Shown piece after piece: positions 44,655 through 54,497 of a DNA stretch of 64,000 bases. Under the pieces are notes generated by a model, which had not been told where the DNA came from, made no database searches, and worked only from the letters and a program-made list of their open reading frames with translations. Numbering within the stretch: the stretch's first letter is position 1; each line of letters begins with the position of its first letter. The position numbers were made by a program, and so were the translations under genes. Source of the stretch: an uncultured Flavobacteriaceae bacterium (GTDB lineage: Bacteria; Bacteroidota; Bacteroidia; Flavobacteriales; Flavobacteriaceae); contig CANKYF010000006.1 of the NCBI GenBank assembly GCA_947487895.1, positions 1 through 64,000 of the forward strand, read 5' to 3'.

Positions 44655-45374
44655 ATGAGTAATAGGAAACAATTTCAATTTACTATAGGTGTTATAGCCT
44701 ATCCTATCTTTTTTGTCTTAATTATATGGTCTGTAATGTCTTTCGAGACACAGTTCAATGTTAATTTCAATAAATACGGGGTATATCCTTTAACCCTAAA
44801 AGGGTTACGAGGTATATTTTTAAGCCCTTTTATTCATGGTAGTATAGAGCATTTGTATCACAACTCAATGCCTCTTTTCATATTAACAATGGCTCTCTTT
44901 TATTTCTATAGACCAATAGCATGGAAAGTTCTTTTTTGGGGAATATTATTTTCTGGTTTTATAACCTGGTGTATTGGTAGACCATCAAACCATATAGGAG
45001 CAAGCGGATTGATATATGTATTAGTGAGTTTCACATTTTTTAAAGGAATTTTTGCAAAGCATTACAGGTTAATTGCTCTATCGCTTTTAGTGGTATTTCT
45101 TTATGGTAGTATGGTTTGGTATGTAATGCCGATAAAACAAGGTATGTCTTGGGAAGGTCATTTAGCTGGTTTGATAACTGGAGTGCTTTTTGCATTTATT
45201 TTTAAAAATAAAATTGCTAAACCAAAAAAATATGACTGGGAAAAAGATAGTTACAACGAAGATGAAGATCCCTTTCTAAAACACTTTGATGAAGATGGAA
45301 ATTTTATTGAATCTATAGAGCCAGAAGAAGATTCAATTATAGTAAGGTATACTTACAAAGAAGAAAACGAATAA
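44655..45374 (+). CDS. Rhomboid-family intramembrane serine protease
   Basis: A 239-residue protein with about six membrane helices and an acidic cytosolic tail (about residues 195-239). Catalytic dyad: Ser117 in HIGASGLIY and His169 in GHLAGLITG. The supporting His and Asn are present in EHLYHNSMPL (His66, Asn70). It should cleave membrane-embedded helices; the substrate is unknown. It abuts the rlmB stop codon tail to tail. Confidence 0.92.
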   Translation: MSNRKQFQFTIGVIAYPIFFVLIIWSVMSFETQFNVNFNKYGVYPLTLKGLRGIFLSPFIHGSIEHLYHNSMPLFILTMALFYFYRPIAWKVLFWGILFSGFITWCIGRPSNHIGASGLIYVLVSFTFFKGIFAKHYRLIALSLLVVFLYGSMVWYVMPIKQGMSWEGHLAGLITGVLFAFIFKNKIAKPKKYDWEKDSYNEDEDPFLKHFDEDGNFIESIEPEEDSIIVRYTYKEENE

Positions 45375-46109
45375 TTAAAATCTTTGCCTAACAGCTTCGT
45401 ATAAAAAAGCACCACAAGCTACAGATACGTTTAATGATTCAATATCACCTAGTAATGGTAATTTAGCTTTCTCATCAACCACTTTAAGTGTTGAAGGGTT
45501 AATGCCTCTATCTTCAGACCCCATAATAATAGCACATGGTTCTTTAAATGAAACATCATATAGTGTATTGTTTGTTTTTTCGGTAGCAGCAATTACTTTT
45601 ATTCCAGAAGCCTGCATGTAGAAAACGGCGTCTTTTATATGGTCTACTTTGCAAATTGGAATTTTAAAAACAGCACCAGCACTAGTTTTTATGGTATCTC
45701 CATTTACAGGAGCACCTCCTTTTTTTTGTACTATAATGCCATTAACACCAGTACATTCGGCAGTTCTAATTATAGCTCCAAAGTTTCTTACATCACTCAA
45801 TTGATCTAGGAGTAAAAATAAAGGTGTTTTACCTGATTCTACTATAGAAAGAACCAATTCTTCTATATCATGAAAAGCAATTGGAGACATTTGAGCAACG
45901 GCCCCTTGATGGTTTTTATTAGTAAGCCTATTTAGCTTTTCTACTGGAACATAAGAATTGTTAATACCATTTTTTCTAATTAAGGATTCAAGTTCAGTAA
46001 ATAACTCTCCTTTTAAACCTTTTTGAAGAAATGCTTTATCAATAGTTTCTCCTGCATTTATAGCTTCTATAATTGCTCTTATTCCAAATACTTGTGTTTG
46101 CTTTTGCAT
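45375..46109 (-). CDS. rlmB: 23S rRNA (guanosine-2251-2'-O)-methyltransferase
   Basis: A 244-residue SpoU/TrmH-type methyltransferase that modifies G2251 in the peptidyl-transferase region of 23S rRNA. An N-terminal substrate-binding domain (QVFGIRAIIEAINAGETID) precedes the knotted catalytic domain with motifs NFGAIIRTAECTGVNG, IIMGSEDRGI and SLNVSVACGAFLYEA. ATG at 46109 is chosen; a GTG upstream would lie in the terminator of the SusCD operon. TrmH relatives are the alternative. Confidence 0.92.
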   Translation of the reverse strand: MQKQTQVFGIRAIIEAINAGETIDKAFLQKGLKGELFTELESLIRKNGINNSYVPVEKLNRLTNKNHQGAVAQMSPIAFHDIEELVLSIVESGKTPLFLLLDQLSDVRNFGAIIRTAECTGVNGIIVQKKGGAPVNGDTIKTSAGAVFKIPICKVDHIKDAVFYMQASGIKVIAATEKTNNTLYDVSFKEPCAIIMGSEDRGINPSTLKVVDEKAKLPLLGDIESLNVSVACGAFLYEAVRQRF

Positions 46110-46123
46110 GGGGTAAAGGTATA

Positions 46124-46153
46124 AAAAAACCACTTCTAATGAAGTGGTTTTTT
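46124..46153. terminator. Terminator of the SusCD operon
   Basis: AAAAAACCACTTC and GAAGTGGTTTTTTT pair around TAAT. On the minus strand it stops the operon before rlmB; the T run on the plus strand makes it bidirectional. Confidence 0.8.
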
Positions 46154-46175
46154 TATAAGAGTATATACTTGTATT

Positions 46176-46901
46176 TTATTTAGTATCAAACTCGACACTA
46201 ATTGAATCTGTATAACTATAAGGTGCAGTTACCTCAGCTTTTACAACACCATTAAGAGTTAAAGTATAGCTATGGCCTCCATCACTAAAATCGTCATTTA
46301 AGATAAAAGTAAAATCTCTACCACCACAAATAGTAACTGTTTCAGTAGCTGAAGTCATTCCAGCATAGGTGCCAACAGCTGCAGAAGCTACAACACCTCC
46401 AAGTGAATCTTGTATCTCCCAAGAAGCCTCTTGAGGCCAAGCATCATGGAAAACTAAATCTAATGTTAAATTAACTTCTTCACAGTTTTGGGTGTAATCA
46501 ATAGTGGTACCGTCACCTACAAATAAGCCCTCTTCATCCATAAAATTTATAATAAGTGAGTTAATACCTATTCCTAAATCTACATCAGAAAGTTCAACAG
46601 GTAAGATACCTACTTGACTTCCAGCTGGCACTGTTACTGTTGAAGGTACTGTATAAGAACCTGCGGCTGCAGTTGAAGTTGGATCAACACTTACACTAAA
46701 TGTTCTAGCAGAACCTGAAGATTGAGATGTTAAGACTTCAACCTCTACAGTTGCTGTGCCGTTAACATCAACACCAGTAGCATAGCTTGATGCTCCAAAA
46801 GTAACGTAATTAAATATATTATCGCTTAATGTGTCTTCTTCACTACAGCTATTGAAGGCAATAAATGAAAGAGCCATTATTATAAAAGATATTTTTTTCA
46901 T
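46176..46901 (-). CDS. Lipoprotein of the SusCD operon, Calx-beta-like
   Basis: A 241-residue lipoprotein with Cys19 after FIAFNSC. The next about 110 residues read as a Calx-beta/immunoglobulin-like domain (TATVEVEVLTSQSSGSARTF, SLIINFMDEEG) and the rest is another beta domain with WEIQDSLGGVV and FTFILNDDFSDGGHSYTLTL, as in extracellular surface modules. It lies 16 bp after susD, in the place where surface glycan- or peptide-binding lipoproteins (SusE-like) usually sit. The ligand is unknown. Confidence 0.82.
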   Translation of the reverse strand: MKKISFIIMALSFIAFNSCSEEDTLSDNIFNYVTFGASSYATGVDVNGTATVEVEVLTSQSSGSARTFSVSVDPTSTAAAGSYTVPSTVTVPAGSQVGILPVELSDVDLGIGINSLIINFMDEEGLFVGDGTTIDYTQNCEEVNLTLDLVFHDAWPQEASWEIQDSLGGVVASAAVGTYAGMTSATETVTICGGRDFTFILNDDFSDGGHSYTLTLNGVVKAEVTAPYSYTDSISVEFDTK

Positions 46902-46917
46902 AATTTAATTTTTTTGT

Positions 46918-48396
46918 TTAAGGATTTTGATCAATAACATCAATGTTAGGATTAGAGTTTAACTCTCCTTGAGGGATTTGAAATTTAAAGAAATCGCCTC
47001 CAACAGGAATGTCAACTAATCCAAAACTTCTGTGGTTTGAGCCAGCTCCAGTTCTATCTAATGGTTTTTTCAATCTTTTTAAATCAAACCAAGAAACACC
47101 TTCTCCCCATAATTCAATTCTTCTTTGTAGATAAACTTCTTCTATCAAATCTGTCCCCGTATTTGTTGACCTAACGTAACCTGGGTCTCTATTGCTTACT
47201 AATTCAAATAATACATCAGCTGCTGTTGGATCACTTAACCTTGCTTTAGCTTCAGCTTCTATTAAATACATTTCAGCTGATCTCATATATGAATAGTCTC
47301 CTTCAAACGAACCTGTAGCGTCAATAAATTTAGTATTTGCATAGCCTATATAACCAGCACTGGCTGGGAAATTTGGATTTCCAGCTACAGGATCAATCCA
47401 AGCATCTTTTCTAAGATCTGTATCAGGAATTTGATCATATAACCTAGCTTCTATCATTTTGAAACCAAATCCAAAACCAATACCACCATAACCACCTGCA
47501 GTACTATCAAAATGTGAAAAGAATGAAATAAATGTAGTGGAAGTTAAGTTATCAATATCTGCACCCCACATCCACTCAACATTGTTTATGTCATCAAAAC
47601 CATCAGTAGCATATTGATCTCCAGGCATTAATGTATAACCAGATCTAGCTGCAGCAGCATTATCTGAAGCTAATTGCCAATTACCAGTTTCTAAGTATAC
47701 TTTAGCTAAAAAGCCTTGAACAACACTTTGGTCAATTTCTTGCTTATTAGCTCTTGTATAAGATGCTAATAATGTTTTAGCCGATTCTAAATCAGGAATA
47801 ATTTGATCGTAAACATCTTGAACTGTACCTCTTCCTTTTCCATCAAAATCTATTCTATCAGGAATAGGAACTCCAGGCGAGCTCTCATTACCAATGTAAG
47901 TGTCAGAATAAAACCTCACTAAATTAAATAAAGCGAAAGATTTTATGGCTAATGCTTGACCTAAAAGTGCATCTTCACTGGCATCACGGTCTTCTTTATC
48001 TTGCAAACCGTTTATTACACTATTAGCATCTGCTATAGCTGTATAATAAGTATTCCATACAATATTAGTTCGGCTACTAGTTTGTTGTCTACCATTGTAA
48101 TTGTATAAGAATATATACCAGTTAAAATTATTCAGTACCATGTCTTGCCCTAACATATCTACCATAGCCATGATTCCTTTTTGACCATAATCAACATCTA
48201 CTCTGGCAGGGTGACCTATGCCATTAGTTCTTAGATTAGCATAAATACCTCTTAGAATTGCTTGATTAGCAGCAGGCGTAGCAGCTACCTGCTCTGTAGA
48301 AATTGAATCTGCAGGTTCTGTATCTAGAAAGTCTTTTTCACAATTATAAAGAAAGACTGTAATAGTGATTAAAAATATATATTTAAACTTTTTCAT
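46918..48396 (-). CDS. SusD/RagB family nutrient-binding lipoprotein
   Basis: A 492-residue surface lipoprotein (Cys19 in FLYNC) that caps the SusC pore and delivers ligand. The mature N-terminus EKDFLDTEPADSISTEQ, the TPR-like helices and the C-terminal ELWGEGVSWFDLKRLKKPLDR are family hallmarks. It starts 6 bp after the end of the SusC gene, so the two are translated together. No glycoside hydrolase or protease gene is adjacent to suggest the substrate. Confidence 0.95.
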   Translation of the reverse strand: MKKFKYIFLITITVFLYNCEKDFLDTEPADSISTEQVAATPAANQAILRGIYANLRTNGIGHPARVDVDYGQKGIMAMVDMLGQDMVLNNFNWYIFLYNYNGRQQTSSRTNIVWNTYYTAIADANSVINGLQDKEDRDASEDALLGQALAIKSFALFNLVRFYSDTYIGNESSPGVPIPDRIDFDGKGRGTVQDVYDQIIPDLESAKTLLASYTRANKQEIDQSVVQGFLAKVYLETGNWQLASDNAAAARSGYTLMPGDQYATDGFDDINNVEWMWGADIDNLTSTTFISFFSHFDSTAGGYGGIGFGFGFKMIEARLYDQIPDTDLRKDAWIDPVAGNPNFPASAGYIGYANTKFIDATGSFEGDYSYMRSAEMYLIEAEAKARLSDPTAADVLFELVSNRDPGYVRSTNTGTDLIEEVYLQRRIELWGEGVSWFDLKRLKKPLDRTGAGSNHRSFGLVDIPVGGDFFKFQIPQGELNSNPNIDVIDQNP

Positions 48397-48402
48397 AATT
48401 TT

Positions 48403-51400
48403 TTAAAAATTAAGTGTTAAACCAAGAGATGTTGTTCTAGCAAGACCAAATTCATTTATGGCGTTACCAGTAATGCTCAATCTTGGGTCGTAACCTTGTC
48501 TTGCTTTAGACCATAAATGTAAATTATTGCCAGTAGCATAAATTTTAGCAGACGTTATTCCAAGGCGATCTAGCAAGTTACTATCAAAATTATATGTTAG
48601 TGTTACATTTTGTAAATTTAGGTAAGAGGCATCAACCAAGAAAAAAGAAGATGTACCTGATTGATTAATATCATTGATATCTAATCTTGGTATTAATGCT
48701 GTTCTATTTTCTGGTGTCCATGAATTAAAAACATCATTATGGAAATTGTCACCAGCTGAAGTAGTTCCTAATAAATTTTGGTAAACACCATCATAGCCAT
48801 ATCCTCCTATCTGGTATGCAAAAGCAACACTAAGAGAGAAGTTTTTATAAGTTAAATTGGTAGAGAAACCACCGTAAACGTCTGGTATTGCAGATTTTCC
48901 AACGAAATTCTCAGAAGCATTAACACGATCATTAGTAACTTCTCGTTCACCTGTTGGATTACCGTTTGTATCTAAAACATCTGTAAACCATAAACCATCA
49001 CCATTACTCGGGTCTACACCAGCCCATTCACGAATGAAATAATCGAATCTTGACCTACCTTCTGTTAATCTAAATAACGGGAAATTAGCATCGTCAATAA
49101 ATTCTTCTGGTAATCTAGTAATTTCATTTTTGTAATGTGTTGCATTGATATTTAGAGACCATTGGAAATCGTCATTTCTTATAATGTCTCCTCCAATTTC
49201 AATTTCAATACCTTTATTTTCCATATCCCCAACATTAGCTGGTTTTGTTCCAACACCATCACTTTGTGCTAATGGTTCAAAGAATAATAAGTCTTCAACT
49301 TCTCTAACAAAATATTCAGCATTAACAGATAACCTATTATCAAATAAACTAAACTCTAAACCTGCATTTATATTAGTTGAAGTTTCCCAAACTAAGTCTT
49401 GATTACCTAATTGGAAAAAAGTTATACCAGGTATATTACCCCCAGCGTTGATAATATCGAATTGATCTGTATAAGCATAGTAGTTTCTACGATCTTGATC
49501 TCCAACAATTCTTCTGTCATCTTCATAAAAGATAGCATCATTACCTTGTTGACCAAAACTAGCCTTAAGTCTTAAATTATTAACCCAAGGAACATTAAAA
49601 AAGTTTTCTTTATGCACAGACCAAGCACCTCCTAAACCATAAAAGTTACCCCATCTATTATCAGGGCTAAATACAGAAGTTCCATCTCTTCTAAAACTGG
49701 CGTTTAAGAAGTATTTGTCACTAAAGTCGTAAGTTAATCGCGAAAAATAACCTTCAACTGAATAATCCTTTTGATAACCAGTCAAGAATTGAATATTAGC
49801 ACCATTGTTAACAACAGGTAGCCCAGTAATTACAGTTTCTGTAACTTGACCTGCTAATAATCTAAAATTATAATCATTACTTTCATGTCCTAGTAATACT
49901 GAAAGACTATGATTTCCTAAATCTTTATTCCAATTCAATAATTGTTGATGAGCAATCGTTAAACCTCTATTGGAACGTGTAGTGATTCTTCCATTAAAAT
50001 TGAAAGCATCCCCACCTTCAGGAGTAGCATATCTGGTGATATTAGCAAGTGTTAAATCGGCAGATACGTTATAGGTAAACTCAAAATCTTTTAGAAATTT
50101 TGTAGAAACACTAAACCTACCAGAAATATTATCTGAAACATTGTCATTAACGTCTAACTGGCTTGTTCCAACAGGGTTTGAATTAGACTTAAAACTAGGT
50201 CTAGTTCCAACAGCACCTCCTGTTCCTAAGCCAAAATCAAATAAACGATTTCCATTAGAATCAAGAATAACGTTACCATTAGCATCTCTACTGTAAACAG
50301 GATATATTGGAGCTGTTCCTCTTGCCCATCCTGAAATATTACTAACGTTACCTGATGTAAATCCTCCTAGAGGGTTGTCAGCTACAGTGTTAGAGTAATT
50401 TAGGCCAGCACTAAATTTCAACCATTCTTTAGCTTGAAATTCAGTATTTAATCTTGCGGTAACACGTTCAAATCCAGAATTAACTATAATACCTTCATCA
50501 TCTAAATGTCCGACAGAGAAAAAGGTGCTTAATTTTTCATTTCTAAAGCGAAGGCTTAAATAATTTTCATGTCTAACACCAGTTAGGTAAGACTCATCTA
50601 TCCAACTATCTTGGTATAGTAAATTAGCGCTAGGATTAATTCTTCCAGTAAGAGGATCAATTATTTGTCCTTCAGGAACATCATAACTATTATAACCAAG
50701 CGGGAAATTAGGGTTAGTAACTATAGTTGCAGCAGCAGCTTGAGCTGCATCTGCAGGAGATTGTCCATTATTAATTAAATCAAGTCTAGTTCTATCAAAT
50801 ACAGCTTCATAGTATCGTCCAGATGAAGATATAATATCGTATTCTGGTACTGCTCTGTCATTAAAACCTACTTTGGTGTCAAAGGTAACTTCTAATCTTT
50901 CAGAACCACCTTTTTTAGTTGTAATAATAACCACACCATTAGCACCTCTACTACCATAAAGCGCATTTGCAGATGCGTCTTTAAGGAAAGTCATTGAATC
51001 AATATCTTGAGGATTTATTGAGTTTAGATTACCATTAAAAACAACACCATCTACAACATATAATGGAGCGCTAGATGAGTTAATAGAACCAATACCTCTA
51101 AATCTAACAGTAGGATCAGCTCCTGGAGCACCAGATTGGTTGATGATTTGAACACCAGATACTTGTCCAACTAGTCCTTGTACAACTGATGCTGTAGGGA
51201 TATCACTTAATTGTTCTGTTTTTAAAGTTGTAACAGAACCTGTGATTTCTTCCTTTTTTTGAGTACCATAAGCTACAACAACTACCTCTTCAAGAGCGGC
51301 AGCATCTTCTAACATTGTTACATTAACAATACTTGAAGAACCAATGGTTGCTTCTTGAGCAGTATAACCAACAAAACTAAATACAAGAATATCTCCTTGT

Positions 51401-51597
51401 TTAGCCTTAATTGAGTATTTACCATCGAAATCTGAAGAAGTACCAGATGAAGTACCTTTAACTAAGACAGTAGTCCCTGGTAAGGGTAAACCCGATTCAT
51501 CAATAACGGTACCAGAAATTGTCTTTTCTTGCGCAAACGAAATCTGCACAACAAACGCTAGTATTAGCGTTAGAATTCCACTAAACTTTGTTTTCAT
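48403..51597 (-). CDS. SusC/RagA family TonB-linked outer-membrane protein
   Basis: A 1064-residue TonB-dependent transporter. Signal peptide (to about residue 23, VQISFA), a carboxypeptidase-regulatory-like domain (KTISGTVIDESGLPLPGTTV), the plug signature LEEVVVVAYGTQKKEEITGS, the plug domain, and a 22-strand barrel ending LGLTLNF. ATG at 51597 is chosen over a TTG 30 bp upstream. It forms a pair with the SusD gene. An orphan transport locus: Omp85 gene upstream, rlmB downstream, no degradative enzymes. Confidence 0.95.
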   Translation of the reverse strand: MKTKFSGILTLILAFVVQISFAQEKTISGTVIDESGLPLPGTTVLVKGTSSGTSSDFDGKYSIKAKQGDILVFSFVGYTAQEATIGSSSIVNVTMLEDAAALEEVVVVAYGTQKKEEITGSVTTLKTEQLSDIPTASVVQGLVGQVSGVQIINQSGAPGADPTVRFRGIGSINSSSAPLYVVDGVVFNGNLNSINPQDIDSMTFLKDASANALYGSRGANGVVIITTKKGGSERLEVTFDTKVGFNDRAVPEYDIISSSGRYYEAVFDRTRLDLINNGQSPADAAQAAAATIVTNPNFPLGYNSYDVPEGQIIDPLTGRINPSANLLYQDSWIDESYLTGVRHENYLSLRFRNEKLSTFFSVGHLDDEGIIVNSGFERVTARLNTEFQAKEWLKFSAGLNYSNTVADNPLGGFTSGNVSNISGWARGTAPIYPVYSRDANGNVILDSNGNRLFDFGLGTGGAVGTRPSFKSNSNPVGTSQLDVNDNVSDNISGRFSVSTKFLKDFEFTYNVSADLTLANITRYATPEGGDAFNFNGRITTRSNRGLTIAHQQLLNWNKDLGNHSLSVLLGHESNDYNFRLLAGQVTETVITGLPVVNNGANIQFLTGYQKDYSVEGYFSRLTYDFSDKYFLNASFRRDGTSVFSPDNRWGNFYGLGGAWSVHKENFFNVPWVNNLRLKASFGQQGNDAIFYEDDRRIVGDQDRRNYYAYTDQFDIINAGGNIPGITFFQLGNQDLVWETSTNINAGLEFSLFDNRLSVNAEYFVREVEDLLFFEPLAQSDGVGTKPANVGDMENKGIEIEIGGDIIRNDDFQWSLNINATHYKNEITRLPEEFIDDANFPLFRLTEGRSRFDYFIREWAGVDPSNGDGLWFTDVLDTNGNPTGEREVTNDRVNASENFVGKSAIPDVYGGFSTNLTYKNFSLSVAFAYQIGGYGYDGVYQNLLGTTSAGDNFHNDVFNSWTPENRTALIPRLDINDINQSGTSSFFLVDASYLNLQNVTLTYNFDSNLLDRLGITSAKIYATGNNLHLWSKARQGYDPRLSITGNAINEFGLARTTSLGLTLNF

Positions 51598-51746
51598 TTT
51601 ATAATTATTTGAATTAGTCAACGTCAAAAATCATAATAAAAAGTTAATAAAACAATAATTAATGGTTAAAATTTAAATTTTAGATAAAAAAAAGAATAAA
51701 ATCATCTATTTTGTATAACAATATGAGATGTTTAGTTCTATTTTTA

Positions 51747-53438
51747 TTAAAAAACTGTAGTTAAGCTAATGTGTACTTTAGAATTTGAAAACTTAAATGG
51801 TAGGTTTTCGTTTTTACCATTAGCATAGTTAAGCTTAAAGAGTCCAGATTTGGTTAGAATACCAAATCCGAAACCATAGCTAATTAGTTTTTCTTGAAGA
51901 TTTAATGTTTTATTCTCGTAATAAGCCCCATCAATTACAGAATGTAAGTAAATTGAGTTATTAAGTTGAAATCTGTATTCTGAGTTTATAACTCCATACA
52001 AAGAGGCAAATAAACTGTTTTCTTCAAAACCTCTTATTGAATTGATGCCTCCAAAACGCAAAAGCTCATTATCAAAATAAGAATCTGAATTTATAAAACC
52101 GCCATTTAACCTAATGAAGATACTATTTCTGTTGTTTAGATTGAAGATTTTGTATGTATTGAGATTAATAAGGTTTTGTTTTTGCGTTTCGTTTGTGTCT
52201 TTTCTGTTTCCTAAATTGTTTTCAATATAGAAATAAGTTTTAATTGGAAATAAGTTGTTTATGTTGGGTGATATGTATTCGTATGATAATGACAAAAAGT
52301 TTTTTGTATAGTCTAGAATTGAACTTGTAGTATTCTGCTCTAAAAGATTACTGGATTCTTCTTTGATGATACCAGCATAGATTTTATGCTTTGAATTTAT
52401 TTGGTAATTAAGTTTTAAGGATTGATTTACTGTGGAGAATGTTGAGTCTTTACGGAAAATGTTCAAAGCTAAATCAATACCAATAGGTGACTTAAATAAA
52501 TAAGGTAAAGATAAGTTTGTTTGGAATGTTTGTTGGTCATTTTCATCACTCTTGTAAAGTAGCTTAAATGATTCACCAAAATTTAGATTATTGGTTAGGT
52601 TTAAATTTAAATAACCGTCAAATTGAATTTTACCTGTTTCTTCATTAGTTCCAAAACCTAAAAAACCATCAAAAGAATTGCTTTGCGCTTTTTTAAGGTA
52701 TAAATATAATGTAGTGGAATCTTTAGAAAATAAAACTTCAGGAGGTTTTACTTCTTGTGCAAATTTTAAACTTTGTAGTAACTCGGTTTGCTTTTTTATT
52801 TTAGTTAAGTTGAAAGTTTGGTTTGGTTTTATTTTTAAAAAGTATTTAAGATAGCTCTTTGGGAATTTGTCGTATCCTTTAATTGTTATATTGTTAATAG
52901 TCCTTTTTTCTTCAGACGAATCAATATCTAATCTAGCAGATAGTGTTTTGTTATCTTTTATTTCAATATTACTAAGTTTTAGTTTTGAAAACGGGCGTCC
53001 GTTTTTAGAAATTTCTTGATTTATGAATCTTAGGGTGTTTTCAATTTCTGTGAATCTTAGTTTAAGATATGCGTCAGTTGTTTTTAGTGAGATTTTATTT
53101 AAGACAGATTCAGTGATGTGAGTTTTATCAAAATAAATATGTATTAGATCAAATTTTCTTTTTAAGGCATATTTAGCCTTAAATACTGAATCGTTATTTT
53201 TTTTTAGTTCAATTATATTGTTTTCAATATAACCTTTAAAGTAAAGTTGCTTTTGTATGGAATCAGTTTCTGTTTTTATAGATATGAAGTCTATATGGTC
53301 TTTTTTATAAATAAGAGAGTCTAGAATTTTAGTTTCAGTAGGGGTATTGCCTAGAATTTCAAGTTTTAAATTTTGGCAGTTAACTTTTAAAGAAAAAAAA
53401 GTATATATATATAGGAATAATAAAAAAGATTTTTGCAC
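51747..53438 (-). CDS. Omp85-superfamily outer-membrane protein (BamA/TamA/FhaC-like)
   Basis: A 563-residue protein with a signal peptide (to about residue 20, ...LKVNCQ), POTRA-like segments in the first about 240 residues (INNITIKGYDKFPKSYLKYF at about 180 is the clearest) and a C-terminal 16-strand barrel of about 320 residues. NSIRGFEEN (about 467) is the lid-lock RGF motif of the superfamily, and the protein ends in Phe. It is shorter than BamA, so a TamA- or two-partner-type role is more likely. The start codon is GTG at 53438. Confidence 0.85.
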   Translation of the reverse strand: MQKSFLLFLYIYTFFSLKVNCQNLKLEILGNTPTETKILDSLIYKKDHIDFISIKTETDSIQKQLYFKGYIENNIIELKKNNDSVFKAKYALKRKFDLIHIYFDKTHITESVLNKISLKTTDAYLKLRFTEIENTLRFINQEISKNGRPFSKLKLSNIEIKDNKTLSARLDIDSSEEKRTINNITIKGYDKFPKSYLKYFLKIKPNQTFNLTKIKKQTELLQSLKFAQEVKPPEVLFSKDSTTLYLYLKKAQSNSFDGFLGFGTNEETGKIQFDGYLNLNLTNNLNFGESFKLLYKSDENDQQTFQTNLSLPYLFKSPIGIDLALNIFRKDSTFSTVNQSLKLNYQINSKHKIYAGIIKEESSNLLEQNTTSSILDYTKNFLSLSYEYISPNINNLFPIKTYFYIENNLGNRKDTNETQKQNLINLNTYKIFNLNNRNSIFIRLNGGFINSDSYFDNELLRFGGINSIRGFEENSLFASLYGVINSEYRFQLNNSIYLHSVIDGAYYENKTLNLQEKLISYGFGFGILTKSGLFKLNYANGKNENLPFKFSNSKVHISLTTVF

Positions 53439-53542
53439 AGAAAAACTACTGATTTTTTTATGTAAATCTAACGGAAAATAAAGATATATAATATCCTTGA
53501 AGAGATGAAAATTAAATTCTTCTGAAAATTAATGGATTAGGG

Positions 53543-53573
53543 TTTGAATTGTTCGTTTTAATTTCTACCTTTG
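53543..53573 (+). promoter_or_regulatory. Promoter of the ribosomal superoperon
   Basis: TTTG (53543-53546) then 19 bp then TACCTTTG (53566-53573), an exact match to the Bacteroidota TTTG-N19-TAnnTTTG consensus, 45 bp before the rpsL ATG. Confidence 0.85.
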
Positions 53574-53617
53574 CAGCCCTCTAAGAAGAGGATTTTAAAT
53601 TTATATAAGAATTATAT

Positions 53618-53992
53618 ATGCCAACAATTTCGCAATTAGTAAGAACAGGAAGAGCCAAAATAACCAAGAAGAGTAAATCGGCTGCTTTAGATTCTTGTCC
53701 GCAAAGACGTGGTGTGTGTACTCGTGTTTACACAACAACTCCTAAAAAACCAAACTCAGCAATGAGAAAGGTGGCAAGGGTTCGTTTAACAAACGGGAAC
53801 GAGGTAAATGCATACATTGGCGGTGAAGGACACAATCTACAAGAGCACTCGATAGTATTGGTTAGAGGTGGAAGGGTAAAAGATTTACCAGGTGTTAGAT
53901 ATCATATCGTTCGTGGAGCTTTGGATACCGCTGGTGTTCAAGGTAGAACGCAACGTAGATCTAAGTACGGTGCTAAACGCCCTAAGAAGTAA
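53618..53992 (+). CDS. rpsL: 30S ribosomal protein S12
   Basis: A 124-residue decoding-centre protein. Lys43 ([12 protein letters not shown]) and Lys88 ([11 protein letters not shown]), the positions mutated in streptomycin-resistant strains, are both wild type, so target-based resistance is not expected. First gene of the superoperon, with a strong promoter 45 bp upstream. Length and sequence are normal for S12. Confidence 0.98.
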   Translation: MPTISQLVRTGRAKITKKSKSAALDSCPQRRGVCTRVYTTTPKKPNSAMRKVARVRLTNGNEVNAYIGGEGHNLQEHSIVLVRGGRVKDLPGVRYHIVRGALDTAGVQGRTQRRSKYGAKRPKK

Positions 53993-54015
53993 TTAAAACT
54001 TTGTAACAAGAAGAC

Positions 54016-54492
54016 ATGAGAAAAAGACAAGCTAAAAAAAGACCTCTTTTACCAGACCCAAGATTTAACGATCAGTTGGTAACACGTTTTGTGAATAACT
54101 TAATGTGGGATGGTAAGAAGTCTGTAGCATTCAAAGTATTCTATGATGCAATTGATATTGTAGATGCTAAAAAAACAGATGAAGAAAAAACTGCTTTAGA
54201 GCTTTGGAAAGATGCTTTATCAAATGTGATGCCTCACGTAGAAGTACGTAGTCGTCGTGTTGGTGGTGCTACTTTTCAAATTCCAATGCAAATACGTCCA
54301 GATAGAAAGATTTCAACAGCAATGAAATGGTTAATAGGTTACGCTCGTAAAAGAAACGAGAAGTCTATGGCTCAAAAATTAGCGTCTGAAATTTTAGCTG
54401 CTGCCAAAGAGGAAGGTGCTGCTGTTAAGAAAAGAGTTGATACTCATAAAATGGCTGAAGCAAACAAAGCATTCTCACACTTTAGATTTTAA
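54016..54492 (+). CDS. rpsG: 30S ribosomal protein S7
   Basis: A 158-residue protein that nucleates folding of the 3' domain of 16S rRNA. Conserved blocks are visible: [20 protein letters not shown] at the start, [32 protein letters not shown] and the C-terminal [15 protein letters not shown]. It lies between rpsL (23 bp) and fusA (5 bp) in the usual str order. Confidence 0.98.
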   Translation: MRKRQAKKRPLLPDPRFNDQLVTRFVNNLMWDGKKSVAFKVFYDAIDIVDAKKTDEEKTALELWKDALSNVMPHVEVRSRRVGGATFQIPMQIRPDRKISTAMKWLIGYARKRNEKSMAQKLASEILAAAKEEGAAVKKRVDTHKMAEANKAFSHFRF

Positions 54493-54497
54493 TAGAA

